A DNA stretch of 31,752 bases from DATKSS01 sp035533335 (GTDB lineage Bacteria > Chloroflexota > Dormibacteria > Dormibacterales > Dormibacteraceae): assembly GCA_035533335.1 (NCBI GenBank), contig DATLUC010000079.1, positions 1-31,752 of the forward strand. The letters run 5' to 3'. Shown piece after piece: positions 1 to 8,756 of the stretch. Numbering within the stretch: position 1 is the first letter of the stretch; every line of letters begins with the position of its first letter. The position numbers and the translations under genes are program-made. The notes beneath the pieces are model-generated. The model was not told the DNA's origin, did not search any database, and worked only from the letters and a program-made list of their open reading frames with translations.

Positions 1-852
1 CTCGACGACGTCACATGGTCCATCGAACTTGGGGCGCGCGTGTGCCTGTTGGGACCGAACGGGGCCGGCAAGACCACGTGCATCCGCCTCTTCGAGGGCG
101 CTCTCCAGCCCACGACCGGGCACGTCGAGCTGCTCGGGACGGCCGTAGGCAGTCCAAAATACCTCGCTGCGCGCCGGCGCACCGGCATCGTGCCCCAGGG
201 GCCGGGCATGTACGCGGACGTGACGGTCGGGGAGTACCTGGGCCTGGCGCTGAGGCTTTACGGACGAGGGGACCTGTCCCGAGTGGTCGCAGTCTTCGAC
301 CTCGGCCAGCACCGCGACAAGATGCTGGCGCAGCTGTCAGGCGGCTACCAGCGCAGGGTGGTGCTGGCGGCCGCACTCCTCGGCGAGCCCGATCTGCTTT
401 TGCTCGACGAGCCCACCGTGGGCCTGGATCCCGTCGCCACGCACGACGTGCACGCCTTCCTCAAGGAGGCCATGGAGGGGCGCACGACCCTTTTGTGCAC
501 GCACAACCTGGCGGAGGCTGAGGCCCTGTGCGACGAGGTGGTCATCCTGCGCGAGGGCAAGGTCCTGATCCACGCCCCGCTGGCGGACATGAGACAGCGG
601 GCCGGCCCGCAGCTGCTTCTCGCAGCACGTCAAGGCGTCGAGCCGCTGCTGGCTGCGCTGCGGAAGCGGGGTCAGTCTGCGAGCGTCGCAGGCGAGGACG
701 ACGGTGTCCTGGTCCCGCTTGAGGACGCGCCGAGCCAGGCGCCAAACCTGCTCCGTGCCCTTTTGGCCGAGGGACTCGACATCTACAGGTGCGAGCCGAG
801 CCGGGCGACCCTCGAAGACCTGTTTCTCGACCTCGTGAGGAGCAAGCAGTGA
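1..852 (+). CDS. ABC transporter ATP-binding protein (5' end outside window)
   Basis: ATPase subunit of an ABC-2 type exporter. It hydrolyses ATP on the cytoplasmic face to power the permease encoded next. The frame is open from base 1, where LDDVTWSIELG is the usual strand before Walker A, so only a short N-terminus is missing. Visible motifs are Walker A GPNGAGKT (about residues 18-25 of the visible part), the signature LSGGYQRR, Walker B LLLLDEP followed by the D-loop, and the H-loop in CTHNLAEAE. The roughly 100-residue tail after the H-loop is typical of drug- or lipid-export ATPases (CcmA-like). The stop overlaps the GTG of the permease (GTGA), so the two are translationally coupled. 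The substrate cannot be read from the sequence. Confidence 0.93.
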   Translation, partial: LDDVTWSIELGARVCLLGPNGAGKTTCIRLFEGALQPTTGHVELLGTAVGSPKYLAARRRTGIVPQGPGMYADVTVGEYLGLALRLYGRGDLSRVVAVFDLGQHRDKMLAQLSGGYQRRVVLAAALLGEPDLLLLDEPTVGLDPVATHDVHAFLKEAMEGRTTLLCTHNLAEAEALCDEVVILREGKVLIHAPLADMRQRAGPQLLLAARQGVEPLLAALRKRGQSASVAGEDDGVLVPLEDAPSQAPNLLRALLAEGLDIYRCEPSRATLEDLFLDLVRSKQ

Positions 853-1598
853 TCTCCCCCCAACGGCGCGCGCTGGTGGCGAAGGAGTTCCGCCAGGTGC
901 TACGCAGCAGGGGTGCCGTGCTGTCCGCCACCCTGCTCCCGGTGCTCCTGATTTTGATCATCCCCCTCGCCGAGATCCTGGGCATGCGAGGCTCGAGCAC
1001 GCCGCTCAACCTGCCGGTGGGGACGCCGCTACCTCCGGGCCTCGAGGGCCTGACAGGCAACCCCTCGCAGTTCTTCGTCCAGGTCATGCTCCCGCTCTTC
1101 ATCACGCTGGGCGGGCTGATCGTCCCTTCGATTTCCGCCACCTACACCGTCGTGGCAGAGCGGGAGAGTCGTTCGTTGGAGCTGCTCATTGCACTCCCCG
1201 TCCGCCTGCAGGACATCCTGCTGGCCAAGCTCGTGGCCATGCTGGCGCTGGCCACCATCGTGGTGGTGCCGCTGTTCGCCGTGGATGCGGTGGTGCTGCT
1301 GGCGCTGGGAACCGCTTCCCCCGGCTACGTCGGCCTGCTGTTCGTCGTCCTCGTTGCAGCCGTGACATGCTCGATCGGCATCGCACTGCTGCTCGCTCTG
1401 CTCGCCCGCGACTTTCGAACTGCCAACAACCTGAACGGCGCGATGTCCGGCCCGCTGATTCTTTTGACCCTGGCCGTGCTGGTCGTAGTGCCCGGGGAGG
1501 CGCGGCTGTTGGCGCTGACTGCCGTCCTGGCGGCGGCGGGCATAGGCGCTTACGTAGTCGGCCTGCGCTGGCTCACTTTCGAACGCTATCTGGCTTAG
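849..1598 (+). CDS. ABC-2 type transporter permease
   Basis: Membrane subunit of the exporter whose ATPase lies immediately upstream, about 249 residues. The GTG at 849 overlaps the upstream stop (GTGA) and is preferred over an earlier in-frame ATG at 789, which would lie inside the ATPase gene. After a cytoplasmic N-terminus (KEFRQVLRSRG, typical of ABC-2 permeases) comes TM1 (TLLPVLLILIIPLAEI), then an extracytoplasmic loop and about five further hydrophobic segments. The amphipathic stretch AERESRSLELLIALPV is the conserved ABC-2 region found before the third membrane span. The last helix ends near the C-terminus. Substrate unknown. Confidence 0.88.
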   Translation: MISPQRRALVAKEFRQVLRSRGAVLSATLLPVLLILIIPLAEILGMRGSSTPLNLPVGTPLPPGLEGLTGNPSQFFVQVMLPLFITLGGLIVPSISATYTVVAERESRSLELLIALPVRLQDILLAKLVAMLALATIVVVPLFAVDAVVLLALGTASPGYVGLLFVVLVAAVTCSIGIALLLALLARDFRTANNLNGAMSGPLILLTLAVLVVVPGEARLLALTAVLAAAGIGAYVVGLRWLTFERYLA

Positions 1599-1773
1599 GT
1601 TCGGCGTCTCGGGCCGCGCGCCCGGGGCAGGTCAGCCGATACACCTTCTCGGCTGCCGCACAGATCGTCCCTGGCGAGCCAAGTTCTTTGAGGCTGACGA
1701 CGACTGAGGTGCGGGCCCAGGCCTGTCCCAGAACCGGGTTAACGCGATTTGACAGCACCTTGCAACTCGCTTT

Positions 1774-2082
1774 CTACTCGTGCGGACCGTCAACGATCCG
1801 GCACGGGATGTCCGCATCCTCGTCCAGGTGATAGCTGGCGCAGATACGGTGGTAACCGTCCGCGACCGTGAGGGGAGTATCAGCTTCCAGGCGCCCCCGA
1901 ACCATGAGAACAGGGGACAGACGGCCTCCCTTCTTGACCTTGGCGAGATCCTTTGCGACGTGGACGTTGTCAGGCGGAAGTGCACTGAGCGTGCTGGCAC
2001 GCAGCAAGTCCTTCGCCTTTCTGCGCACGATCGGTGCGGTGCGAAGCCGGCGGACCAGCTGGGCCGCCTCTTTCGGAGGCAT
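1774..2082 (-). CDS. ParB/sulfiredoxin-like domain protein, possibly N-terminally truncated
   Basis: Small protein of 102 residues from the first in-frame ATG. The segments KKGGRLSPVLMVRG and LTVADGYHRICASYHLDE resemble the ParB-N/sulfiredoxin fold, including the nucleotide-binding ADGYHR-type motif. Its function is not known to me. The start is doubtful. In the same frame upstream of the ATG, translation continues as HPAWKNVPDAHDYPAAADY and LSLL, which looks like the natural N-terminus of this family. That stretch has no ATG, GTG or TTG before the TAG at 2173-2175, which is the stop of the antiporter gene. Either the start codon has been lost, a frameshift lies near the 5' end, or translation begins at 2082. 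See findings. Confidence 0.6.
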   Translation of the reverse strand: MPPKEAAQLVRRLRTAPIVRRKAKDLLRASTLSALPPDNVHVAKDLAKVKKGGRLSPVLMVRGRLEADTPLTVADGYHRICASYHLDEDADIPCRIVDGPHE

Positions 2083-2172
2083 CAGCAGGCTCAGGTAATC
2101 CGCAGCGGCTGGATAGTCATGAGCATCGGGGACGTTCTTCCAGGCGGGATGGTGCTCATGGCACTTCGGAGC

Positions 2173-3351
2173 CTACTCCGCGCTGGGTCCGCCGGGCACC
2201 TCTTCGGTGGTCGGGCCGGCCGGGTTCCTGCCCAGCATGAGAGCGCCGGCGCTGGCAGGGACAAGGGTCAAAACTCCTCCTGCAACCAGGGCGGCCGCCA
2301 CGGCCGGTCCCAAAGCTCCGCTGGCCAGGCCGACTGAGGCGGCGGCCGCCGGAAGTCCCAATTGGGCAGAAGCCAGCAATCCGGCCGACAGCCTCGATTG
2401 CGTCCCGGTCGCCAGCGACGCCATCACGTGCACCGCTGTCGCACCGATGGCCATGGCAACTGCCAGGCCAATGGCTGAGGGAGAGCGTACGAGGGCGCTC
2501 AGATCCAGGCTCGCGCCCAGCAGGACGAAGAAGGCGGGCACGAAGAATCCACTGGCCAGGCCGGTCAGCTGTTGGGCGAGTCGATTGGGCTCGTTGAAAC
2601 GGCGCAGCACGATGCCGGCCGCAAATCCCGCGACCAGCAAGCTGGCTCCGGTGCGCTCGGCGATGGCAGCGAGCGCCAGGAGCAAGAGGACCGACAGCCG
2701 AAGCTGAAGTGCCCAGTGGCGATGCTTGGATTCGCGCTTGACCTCGTCGGACAGGCCTGTCTTGAACAACCGGCGTGCCGCCGCCATCGAGGCTGCCGCG
2801 ACCAACACGATCACCCCGTCGCCAACAAGCGCCAGCGGAATCCGGCTTGCGCCCGACAGCGTCAGCGGCATCAGAACCGCGGTCAAGGCGTCCGCCACCG
2901 TCATCCAGGTGATGAGAATCGCAATCGCAGGTCCTGTGAGCCCCCGTTCTCTAATCGTGGGGAAGGCCACCGCCGCCGAGCTTCCAGCCAAGAGGACCAC
3001 AAGGAGCGACGGGTGAGCGGCTTGGAACAGCGCGGAAATGCCGAGCCCGACAGGCACGCTGAGCGCCAGCGCGATCAGGAGAGCCAGGTTTCCCCGAACA
3101 GCACCTACTCGCAGCTCTGTGGATCGAAGATCGACCTCATTGCCCGCCTCGAGCATCAGCATCGCAAAGCCGACTGCGGAAAACTCAGGCAAGGGTTGGG
3201 TCGTAGAAACGATCAGGTGCAGCCAGGTCCTGCCGATGATGGCTCCCGCGATCAGCTCGCCAACCAGGACCGGGGTGAGCGGTCTTCGGCCCGCGGCGAG
3301 CAACGGCCCGAGCAGGCCCGCAAGGACCACAAGCGTCAGTGAGGTAAACAT
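2173..3351 (-). CDS. Cation:proton antiporter (CPA2, Kef/NapA-like)
   Basis: Integral membrane antiporter of 392 residues, expected to exchange Na+ or K+ for H+ across the cytoplasmic membrane. It is hydrophobic throughout with about 11-12 membrane spans. Family marks are the N-terminal pair LVGELIAGAIIGRTWL, the region FAMLMLEAGNEVDLR (CPA2 proteins usually have a similar LLFxxGLExDL), and the later FFVPAFFVLLGASLDLSAL, matching the F(F)xxxGxxLDL core repeat. No TrkA/RCK domain follows, so this is a membrane-domain-only member, unlike the second antiporter at 25652. The C-terminus is a short hydrophilic Pro/Glu-rich tail. The ParB-like reading frame follows directly in the same frame after the TAG. 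Confidence 0.9.
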   Translation of the reverse strand: MFTSLTLVVLAGLLGPLLAAGRRPLTPVLVGELIAGAIIGRTWLHLIVSTTQPLPEFSAVGFAMLMLEAGNEVDLRSTELRVGAVRGNLALLIALALSVPVGLGISALFQAAHPSLLVVLLAGSSAAVAFPTIRERGLTGPAIAILITWMTVADALTAVLMPLTLSGASRIPLALVGDGVIVLVAAASMAAARRLFKTGLSDEVKRESKHRHWALQLRLSVLLLLALAAIAERTGASLLVAGFAAGIVLRRFNEPNRLAQQLTGLASGFFVPAFFVLLGASLDLSALVRSPSAIGLAVAMAIGATAVHVMASLATGTQSRLSAGLLASAQLGLPAAAASVGLASGALGPAVAAALVAGGVLTLVPASAGALMLGRNPAGPTTEEVPGGPSAE

Positions 3352-3785
3352 CGATCGAAACGCCTGACGAGATTCTCACCCAAGGGTGTCCTGGCAAGGT
3401 CATCGACCGGAAAAAAGGGCGAGTTGACATTTACCCCACCACCGGCAGAGGCGTCGGCAGCATCGAATGGTACGAAACGAGATGGTGCCTGGAGCCGTTG
3501 TTCTTCGTGTGGACTGGGCCATCATCGAGCTGAGGCTGCCCTGATCCCGAGGAGCTTCTTCAGGCTGGGGCGGTGTTGCTGAGATTGTTACCCGGCGTGC
3601 GCGAGCGTGGATCGGTCACACGGTGGGGTTGGGGGCAAATGAAGATCCGCATAGCGGCGATCGGGAAGCCGAGGCAAGATGTATTCGCTGTCGGGTCGGG
3701 AATGATGCTTAGTGGGATTGCTGGGGCTGCGGACGGTGGGAGCAAAGCGCGAATCGCGGGCGCCCCAAGGATCGAGACGCTCTAG
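3352..3785. other. Intergenic region without a convincing gene
   Basis: A 434-base stretch between the divergent antiporter and HTH-membrane genes, so promoters for both should lie here. A TTGACA hexamer is present at 3424-3429 on the plus strand, but I find no good -10 at proper spacing. Short open frames exist (about 25 codons from 3468, about 70 codons from 3573), but none has a recognisable domain or a convincing ribosome binding site. An AAGGA about 15 bases before 3786 may serve the downstream gene. Confidence 0.5.
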
Positions 3786-4457
3786 ATGCCGGGAAGCCTG
3801 CGTCTGCTGATCGTTGCCCTCGCCATCATCCTGGTGATCCTCAGCATCACGCCTCTGCGGCGGCGCCTTCCCGTCGTGAGCGAAATGCCCGAAGGGCTCG
3901 ACCTAGCCCTTTGGGTCGGGCTCGTTCTGTCCTGCGTTTCCGCGCTCGCCGGCGTACGAACCGCCAAGTCGATCCAGCTCGGTCAGTCCCTCGCGCGCGC
4001 GGCGCTCACACTGGCGGGGCAGACGGTCAACTCGATGCTCGGTCCTGCCGCCTCGTGGGTTTCGGTCCACGAGCCGGGCCTGGCCCTGATCACGGTGGGC
4101 GTGATTGTCGTGGCCTGGGCCGGGATGGCCGCTCGCCTTGCTTCGGTGATGCGACGCGCACAGGAGCCTCATCCACGACTCGGGGATTGGTGGGTGGTGA
4201 AGTACACGAGGCGAACCAGGCCGCCGGTCCAGCTCCGCGCGGTTGTTCCGGACGGCCATGCCGCCTTGATGGATGTGGGCGCCGCAGCCCAGTACGTGGG
4301 CGTCTCGCGCACCACGCTGTATCGCTGGGCTCGGGCTGGCCGCGTCCCGTGCACGCGCGAAGGTGGGGGGCTGCGTTTCAGCTCAGCTGACCTGGCATCG
4401 GTGCGGGGGAGACTTCGCAGCAGCGCTGGCGCCGGCCGGAGGAGAGGCCTGCATTGA
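3786..4457 (+). CDS. Membrane protein with C-terminal MerR/excisionase-type helix-turn-helix
   Basis: 223 residues. The N-terminal part has three hydrophobic segments: LLIVALAIILVILSI (about 7-21), LALWVGLVLSCVSALAG (about 40-56) and LALITVGVIVVAWAGMAA (about 98-115). The C-terminal part is a DNA-binding module of the HTH_17 (MerR/excisionase) type, with AAAQYVGVSRTTLYRWARAG forming the two helices and a wing GGGLRFSSADL. Joining membrane spans to such a module is unusual and suggests a membrane-tethered regulator or adaptor. The stop overlaps the TTG of the penicillin-binding protein (TTGA) with GGAGGAG just upstream, so the two are likely co-translated and related to the cell wall. No symbol can be assigned. 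Confidence 0.75.
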   Translation: MPGSLRLLIVALAIILVILSITPLRRRLPVVSEMPEGLDLALWVGLVLSCVSALAGVRTAKSIQLGQSLARAALTLAGQTVNSMLGPAASWVSVHEPGLALITVGVIVVAWAGMAARLASVMRRAQEPHPRLGDWWVVKYTRRTRPPVQLRAVVPDGHAALMDVGAAAQYVGVSRTTLYRWARAGRVPCTREGGGLRFSSADLASVRGRLRSSAGAGRRRGLH

Positions 4458-6625
4458 GCGCCATCCCCCGCGCGGGCGGCCGCCACCCGGCGAGGCCCCG
4501 ACGCAAAGACGGCCGCCTCTTGCGCGCCGGCATCTATCGGGAGCGAGGCCCCTGGAATCCTTCGCCGCTGGCAGGCCTGTGGGTGGTGCCGGCCGCGGCC
4601 AAGATCGGGGTGGTGGCGCTCATCGTCGGGACCACCTTCCTGGTCACGTCGCCGGGCGTCACGAGCTACATCGACGGCCTGCCCGACGTGCGGGTGATCG
4701 CAGCCGTGCCCATGACGGAAGACACGCTGATCTATGCGTCGGATGGGACCACTCTTCTCGCGGACATTCACCCTTCGGGTCACCAGCAGTACTACGAGCC
4801 TCTGAGCGCGATGGGTGTATACCTGCCCATGGCTGCGGTGGCAATCGAGGACCACAACTTCTACTCGGAGCCGGGGGTCGATCCGGGAGCCGTGCTCCGC
4901 GCGGCGGCGGTGGACCTGCGGGCAGGCAGCCCCGTGGAGGGCGCTTCGACGATCACTCAGCAGCTGGTCAAGCTGACGCTGGTCGGCAACCAGCCCTCTC
5001 TCAGCCGCAAGGTCGAGGAAGCGCTCCTCGCCGTCGAGGTCGAGCGCACCTACAGCAAGCGGCAGATCCTGGAGATGTACCTCAACACCGTCTTCTTCGG
5101 CAACGACGCCTACGGCAGCGCCGCCGCGGCCAAGATCTACTTCCACACCACCACCGCGAAGCTCGACCTGGCGCAGGCCGCGATGCTCGCCGGCTTGCTA
5201 CGCGATCCGACCTACAGCAACTCCTTCTACGACGCTTCCGTGGCCAAGGCTCGACAGGGCCAGGTGCTTGACGCGATGGTGCGAGCCAAGATGGTCACTG
5301 CCGCCCAGGCGGCCGCGGCACTGGCCGAGGACCTGAGCGCGCCAAACCACATCTTTCTCCCTGCGAACGTGATCCTGGATCCGGGATTCGTGAGCTATGT
5401 CACCGACGAGCTCGTCTCCAGGTTTGGGTCGGCAGTCACCTACGGAGGTGGCCTGCGGGTCGTCACCACCCTCGACTGGGCTATGACGCAGAAGGCGCAG
5501 CAGCTGATCCAGGCTCAGGTCAGCCGGTACAGCTGGGGCAACGTGCACCAGGGCGCGATGGTCGCGATCGATCCCCACTCGGGCGCGATCCTGGCCATGG
5601 TCGGATCGGCCGATCCCAACGCCAACGGCGGGCAGTACAACTTCGCCGTCTGGCCGCCGCGCAACCCCGGATCGTCGATGAAGATCTACACGTACACGGA
5701 GGCGATCGCGAGTGGGAAGTTCACCATGGTCTCCCCGGTCCCCGACCAGAGGATCTCTATTTCACAGGGAGTAGGCCAGCCTCTGTACACGCCGGCCAAC
5801 TACGATGGCAGGCTGCACGGCACCTGCCAGCTGCAGGCCTGCTTCCTGAACTCGCTTAACATCCCTGCGGTGCGCGTCGAGCTTGGGCTGCCGAACGGGC
5901 CGGCTGACGTCGCCCAGATGGCCCGAACCATGGGAGCGCCCCCCTGGCACTGCGCAGATCCTCCTGCGTGCCAGCATTTCACCGACAACGACCCGCTTTC
6001 GAGCTACGGTGCCTCGTTGACGCTCGGCGGCTGGGGCGAGACCCCACTCCAGATGGCCACAGGCGCATCGGTGCTGGCGGCGCAAGGCGTGCTACACCAG
6101 CCGACCTCGCTGGCCTCGATCACGACCGCAGATGGGCATCCCTTTTACAAGCTCGACCCGAGCTCCGGCGCCAAGCAGGTCGTCGACCCCCGCGTGGCCT
6201 ACATCGTCGAGCAGATGATGTCCGACGACCGCAACCGGGCGATGATCTTCGGTCTCGGCTCCAATCTCACCCTGCCCGACCACAAAGTCGCCTCCAAGAC
6301 CGGGACCACCGATGACTATCGCGACGGCTGGACGCTCGGCTACACCCCGGCCGTGGCGACTGCCTTCTGGTTCGGCAACGCCAACTTCAGCCCGATGGCC
6401 CAGTATCTCGAGGCGAGCGTCATCGCCGCTCCGGTCTGGCACGCGTTCATGGAGTGGACGTTGAATGTCGACCTGAAGCGCCCGGGCAACGAGTGGTTCG
6501 CGCAGCCTCCCGGGCTCCTCGAGCACACAGTGGCTGGAAGGCTGCAGTGGTTCATGCCCGGGACCACGCCCTACCAGGCCACGCCACAGCCGCAGGGAGT
6601 CGTGGTCAGGCGCAAGAAGACCTGA
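4454..6625 (+). CDS. Bifunctional penicillin-binding protein (class A PBP, transglycosylase/transpeptidase)
   Basis: Class A PBP of 723 residues that polymerises lipid II and cross-links peptidoglycan outside the membrane. The TTG start at 4454 overlaps the upstream stop (TTGA), with a GGAGGAG site at about 4438-4444. A basic cytoplasmic N-terminus is followed by a membrane anchor at about residues 46-66. Glycosyltransferase family 51 motifs follow: AIEDHNFYSEPGVD (catalytic Glu132), EGASTITQQLVK and RKVEEALLAVEVE, with Y/F-G motifs to about 235. The transpeptidase domain carries SSMK (Ser407, Lys410), SLN (467-469) and KTG (615-617). All catalytic motifs are intact. The pairing with a membrane-bound HTH protein suggests co-regulation. 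Confidence 0.95.
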   Translation: MSAIPRAGGRHPARPRRKDGRLLRAGIYRERGPWNPSPLAGLWVVPAAAKIGVVALIVGTTFLVTSPGVTSYIDGLPDVRVIAAVPMTEDTLIYASDGTTLLADIHPSGHQQYYEPLSAMGVYLPMAAVAIEDHNFYSEPGVDPGAVLRAAAVDLRAGSPVEGASTITQQLVKLTLVGNQPSLSRKVEEALLAVEVERTYSKRQILEMYLNTVFFGNDAYGSAAAAKIYFHTTTAKLDLAQAAMLAGLLRDPTYSNSFYDASVAKARQGQVLDAMVRAKMVTAAQAAAALAEDLSAPNHIFLPANVILDPGFVSYVTDELVSRFGSAVTYGGGLRVVTTLDWAMTQKAQQLIQAQVSRYSWGNVHQGAMVAIDPHSGAILAMVGSADPNANGGQYNFAVWPPRNPGSSMKIYTYTEAIASGKFTMVSPVPDQRISISQGVGQPLYTPANYDGRLHGTCQLQACFLNSLNIPAVRVELGLPNGPADVAQMARTMGAPPWHCADPPACQHFTDNDPLSSYGASLTLGGWGETPLQMATGASVLAAQGVLHQPTSLASITTADGHPFYKLDPSSGAKQVVDPRVAYIVEQMMSDDRNRAMIFGLGSNLTLPDHKVASKTGTTDDYRDGWTLGYTPAVATAFWFGNANFSPMAQYLEASVIAAPVWHAFMEWTLNVDLKRPGNEWFAQPPGLLEHTVAGRLQWFMPGTTPYQATPQPQGVVVRRKKT

Positions 6626-6704
6626 CCTGGGGGCTCAGCGTTGCCGGTGTCAGGCTCGCGGCGCTGCCCAGCAGGCCCAAGCTCGAATAACCTGATCGCC
6701 CGAC

Positions 6705-7787
6705 ATGGCCATCATCGCCGGCGCTCGGCTTCGCGCTCAGCGTCTCACCGGAAAACCGTTTGGCGACGCGACAGAGGCCGTCCGCCGGATGGGCGCCGTC
6801 CAGTCGCAGGACTACCCGGCCGCCAAGTGGGCGCTCGCTCAGCGGCTCGAAGGAGTCACCGACGCGGAGCTCGACGACCTGTACGACCGCGGAGCCATCC
6901 TGCGGACCCACGTGTTGCGGCCGACATGGCACTTCGTGCTCCCGGAGGACATCCGCTGGCTGCTCAAGCTCACCGGTCCGAGGGTCTTCGCTGGGGCTGC
7001 CGGCCGCTTGCGACAGCTCGACATCGACAGCGAGGTGATCGCTCGGGCACGGGCGGCGTGGCATGCGGCGCTGGCCGGGGGCAGGAGTATGACGCGTCCG
7101 GAGCTCGGCCGGGCCCTTGTGGCGGTCGGAGTCTCGCCTGAAGGCCAGCGGCTCCTGTACCTGGTCATGGCGCTCGAGCTCGAAGGCTTCCTGGCCAGCG
7201 GTCCGCGGCGGGGCAAGCAGCTGACCTGGGCGTTGCTGGAGCACCTAGCCCCGGCCTCGAGGTCGCTCGAACCCGAAGACCCCCTGCGTGAACTCGCGCT
7301 CCGCTACTTCCGCTGTCACGGCCCGGCCCAGCTGCAGGACTTCGCATGGTGGTCCGGGCTGAGGCTGGCCGACGCGCGAAGGGGAGTCGCGCTTGCCGGC
7401 GACGACGTGGCAAGCCGTTCGATCGGCGGCAAGGACTACTGGCACGACCCCGGGCTCGATTGGGGGCCCGTGGCGGGCGGCGCCGTCCACCTGCTGCCTA
7501 ACTTCGACGAGTACACCGTCGGCTACCGAGACCGATCGGCGCTTCTGCACGCGGACTATCCGTTCCGGCCGGAGCTGTTCGCCTTCTCCAGCATCCTATC
7601 CAACATCGTTACCGCCGGCGGCGAGCTGCTCGGGGCCTGGCGGAAGGTGACAGCTCCCAGGGGGATCCGCGTGGAGGTCAGACCGCTCGGGCCGTTGGCG
7701 CCGACGGTCCGTGCCCGAGTCGAAGAGGCCGGGCGCCCCGTCGAGCTGGCCTGGATCGAGCCCGATTCACTCGTGCCAGGCCCTTAG
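6705..7787 (+). CDS. Winged-helix DNA-binding protein, AlkZ/YcaQ-like (HTH_42)
   Basis: 360 residues. The N-terminal region GAVQSQDYPAAKWAL and the following ILRTHVLRPTWHFVLPED are hallmarks of the HTH_42 superfamily, which includes AlkZ and YcaQ, DNA glycosylases that unhook alkylated or cross-linked bases. The QSQ tripeptide at about residues 31-33 matches the catalytic QxQ motif described for AlkZ-type members. The THVLRPTWH segment is also conserved in the family. The C-terminal half contains the NFDEYTVGYRDRSALL segment typical of the family. Many actinobacterial members are annotated only as winged-helix proteins, so glycosylase activity is inferred. The gene stands alone, 79 bases after the PBP, with no strong Shine-Dalgarno before the ATG. 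Confidence 0.85.
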   Translation: MAIIAGARLRAQRLTGKPFGDATEAVRRMGAVQSQDYPAAKWALAQRLEGVTDAELDDLYDRGAILRTHVLRPTWHFVLPEDIRWLLKLTGPRVFAGAAGRLRQLDIDSEVIARARAAWHAALAGGRSMTRPELGRALVAVGVSPEGQRLLYLVMALELEGFLASGPRRGKQLTWALLEHLAPASRSLEPEDPLRELALRYFRCHGPAQLQDFAWWSGLRLADARRGVALAGDDVASRSIGGKDYWHDPGLDWGPVAGGAVHLLPNFDEYTVGYRDRSALLHADYPFRPELFAFSSILSNIVTAGGELLGAWRKVTAPRGIRVEVRPLGPLAPTVRARVEEAGRPVELAWIEPDSLVPGP

Positions 7788-7907
7788 ACTCGACCCGGTA
7801 GGGCGTCGCCGCTGCGGGCGTACCTGGCTCCGGTAAACACTGTCGCTCAGGCCAGTCTAATAGGCTTGGCGGACTCAAGCGCCGCGCCTTGCATCGTCAG
7901 GGACGGA

Positions 7908-8756
7908 TCAGGTTACGTCGCGGGTCCTGACGAGCACTGCTGACGCTGCCGCCACTCCGACCAGCCACAGGGCCAGCACAACGACGGCGTGGGTGGCGCC
8001 GACGGGTGGAGGACCTGACACGGCCGCGGCGACTGCGCCGCTCGCCCTGCCAAACGAATCCTGCAGGTATCCAGCATTGGCGATCGGGAACCACTCCTGG
8101 ATGTGCTTGAACGTGTCGCCCAGGTTCACCAGCAGGCCGAACACGAGGTTTTCGATGACCAGGACGTAAGCGAGGCCCAGGCCGATCGCCATCGCCGACT
8201 GCCGGAAGGCGGTCGCAAGGCCAAACCCCAGGACGGTCAGGAAGTAGAGGATCAGCCACACTGCGCCGACACCTTTCAAGAGGTCGATCACCGACGGCCA
8301 CGCCGCCGAGTTCCCGTCGATCGCAGCGATGACGTAGCTCGCCACGGCATCAGCGATGAAAAGGCCCAGCGTCATGATCAGGGCGAGGGCCGCAAGCGAT
8401 GCGAGCTGGCCGACCACGATCGAGATGCGTCCGGGCAATTGCACCAGGACGGTCTTCACCGTCGTCCACGAGTACTCGCTGCCCTGGGCCAGGACTCCTA
8501 CGATCAAAGCGAAGATCCCGACCAGGCCGCTCGCGTTCGCGAGCGACTTCTTGATCACCGAGTCCGGGTAAAGACCGGTCCGCAGAGCCGAGATCTCGGC
8601 GCCCGCGCGGGCCGCACCCGCAGGCGGGTGGGTTGCGACGATGTACACGAGGAAATACTCGATCCCGACAGCGAGCGCGACCATCAGGCCGATCGTCACC
8701 CACATCGCGCGACGGCGGACCAGCTTGAACCACTCGGCGCGGATGGCGGCGATCAT
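7908..8756 (-). CDS. ABC-2 type transporter permease
   Basis: Permease subunit of 282 residues. It starts with MIAAIRAEWFKLVRRRAMW, the cytoplasmic N-terminus seen in many ABC-2 permeases. About six membrane spans follow: a first at roughly 20-40, a large loop, then LVGIFALIVGVLAQG, ASLAALALIMTLGLFIAD, VWLILYFLTVLGFGLA, GLAYVLVIENLVFG and a final VVLALWLVGVAAASAVL. Its ATG overlaps the TGA of the ATPase gene upstream (8756), so the two are coupled. Substrate unknown. Neighbouring genes do not indicate one. Confidence 0.88.
   Translation of the reverse strand: MIAAIRAEWFKLVRRRAMWVTIGLMVALAVGIEYFLVYIVATHPPAGAARAGAEISALRTGLYPDSVIKKSLANASGLVGIFALIVGVLAQGSEYSWTTVKTVLVQLPGRISIVVGQLASLAALALIMTLGLFIADAVASYVIAAIDGNSAAWPSVIDLLKGVGAVWLILYFLTVLGFGLATAFRQSAMAIGLGLAYVLVIENLVFGLLVNLGDTFKHIQEWFPIANAGYLQDSFGRASGAVAAAVSGPPPVGATHAVVVLALWLVGVAAASAVLVRTRDVT

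Noticed and set aside
789..848. Earlier ATG for the first permease at 789
   Set aside because: It would overlap the ATPase by 64 bases and adds residues unlike the permease family. The GTGA overlap at 849 fits better.
1610..1624. CGGGC/GCCCG hairpin after the first permease gene
   Set aside because: Only five base pairs in GC-rich DNA and no T-run, so it is likely chance.
1599..1773. Short frames between the permease and the ParB-like gene
   Set aside because: No domain, binding site or conserved motif. Treated as spacer between convergent genes.
3423..3460. TTGACA promoter-like hexamer upstream of the HTH-membrane gene
   Set aside because: No reasonable -10 at 16-18 bases, and it is over 300 bases from the next start.
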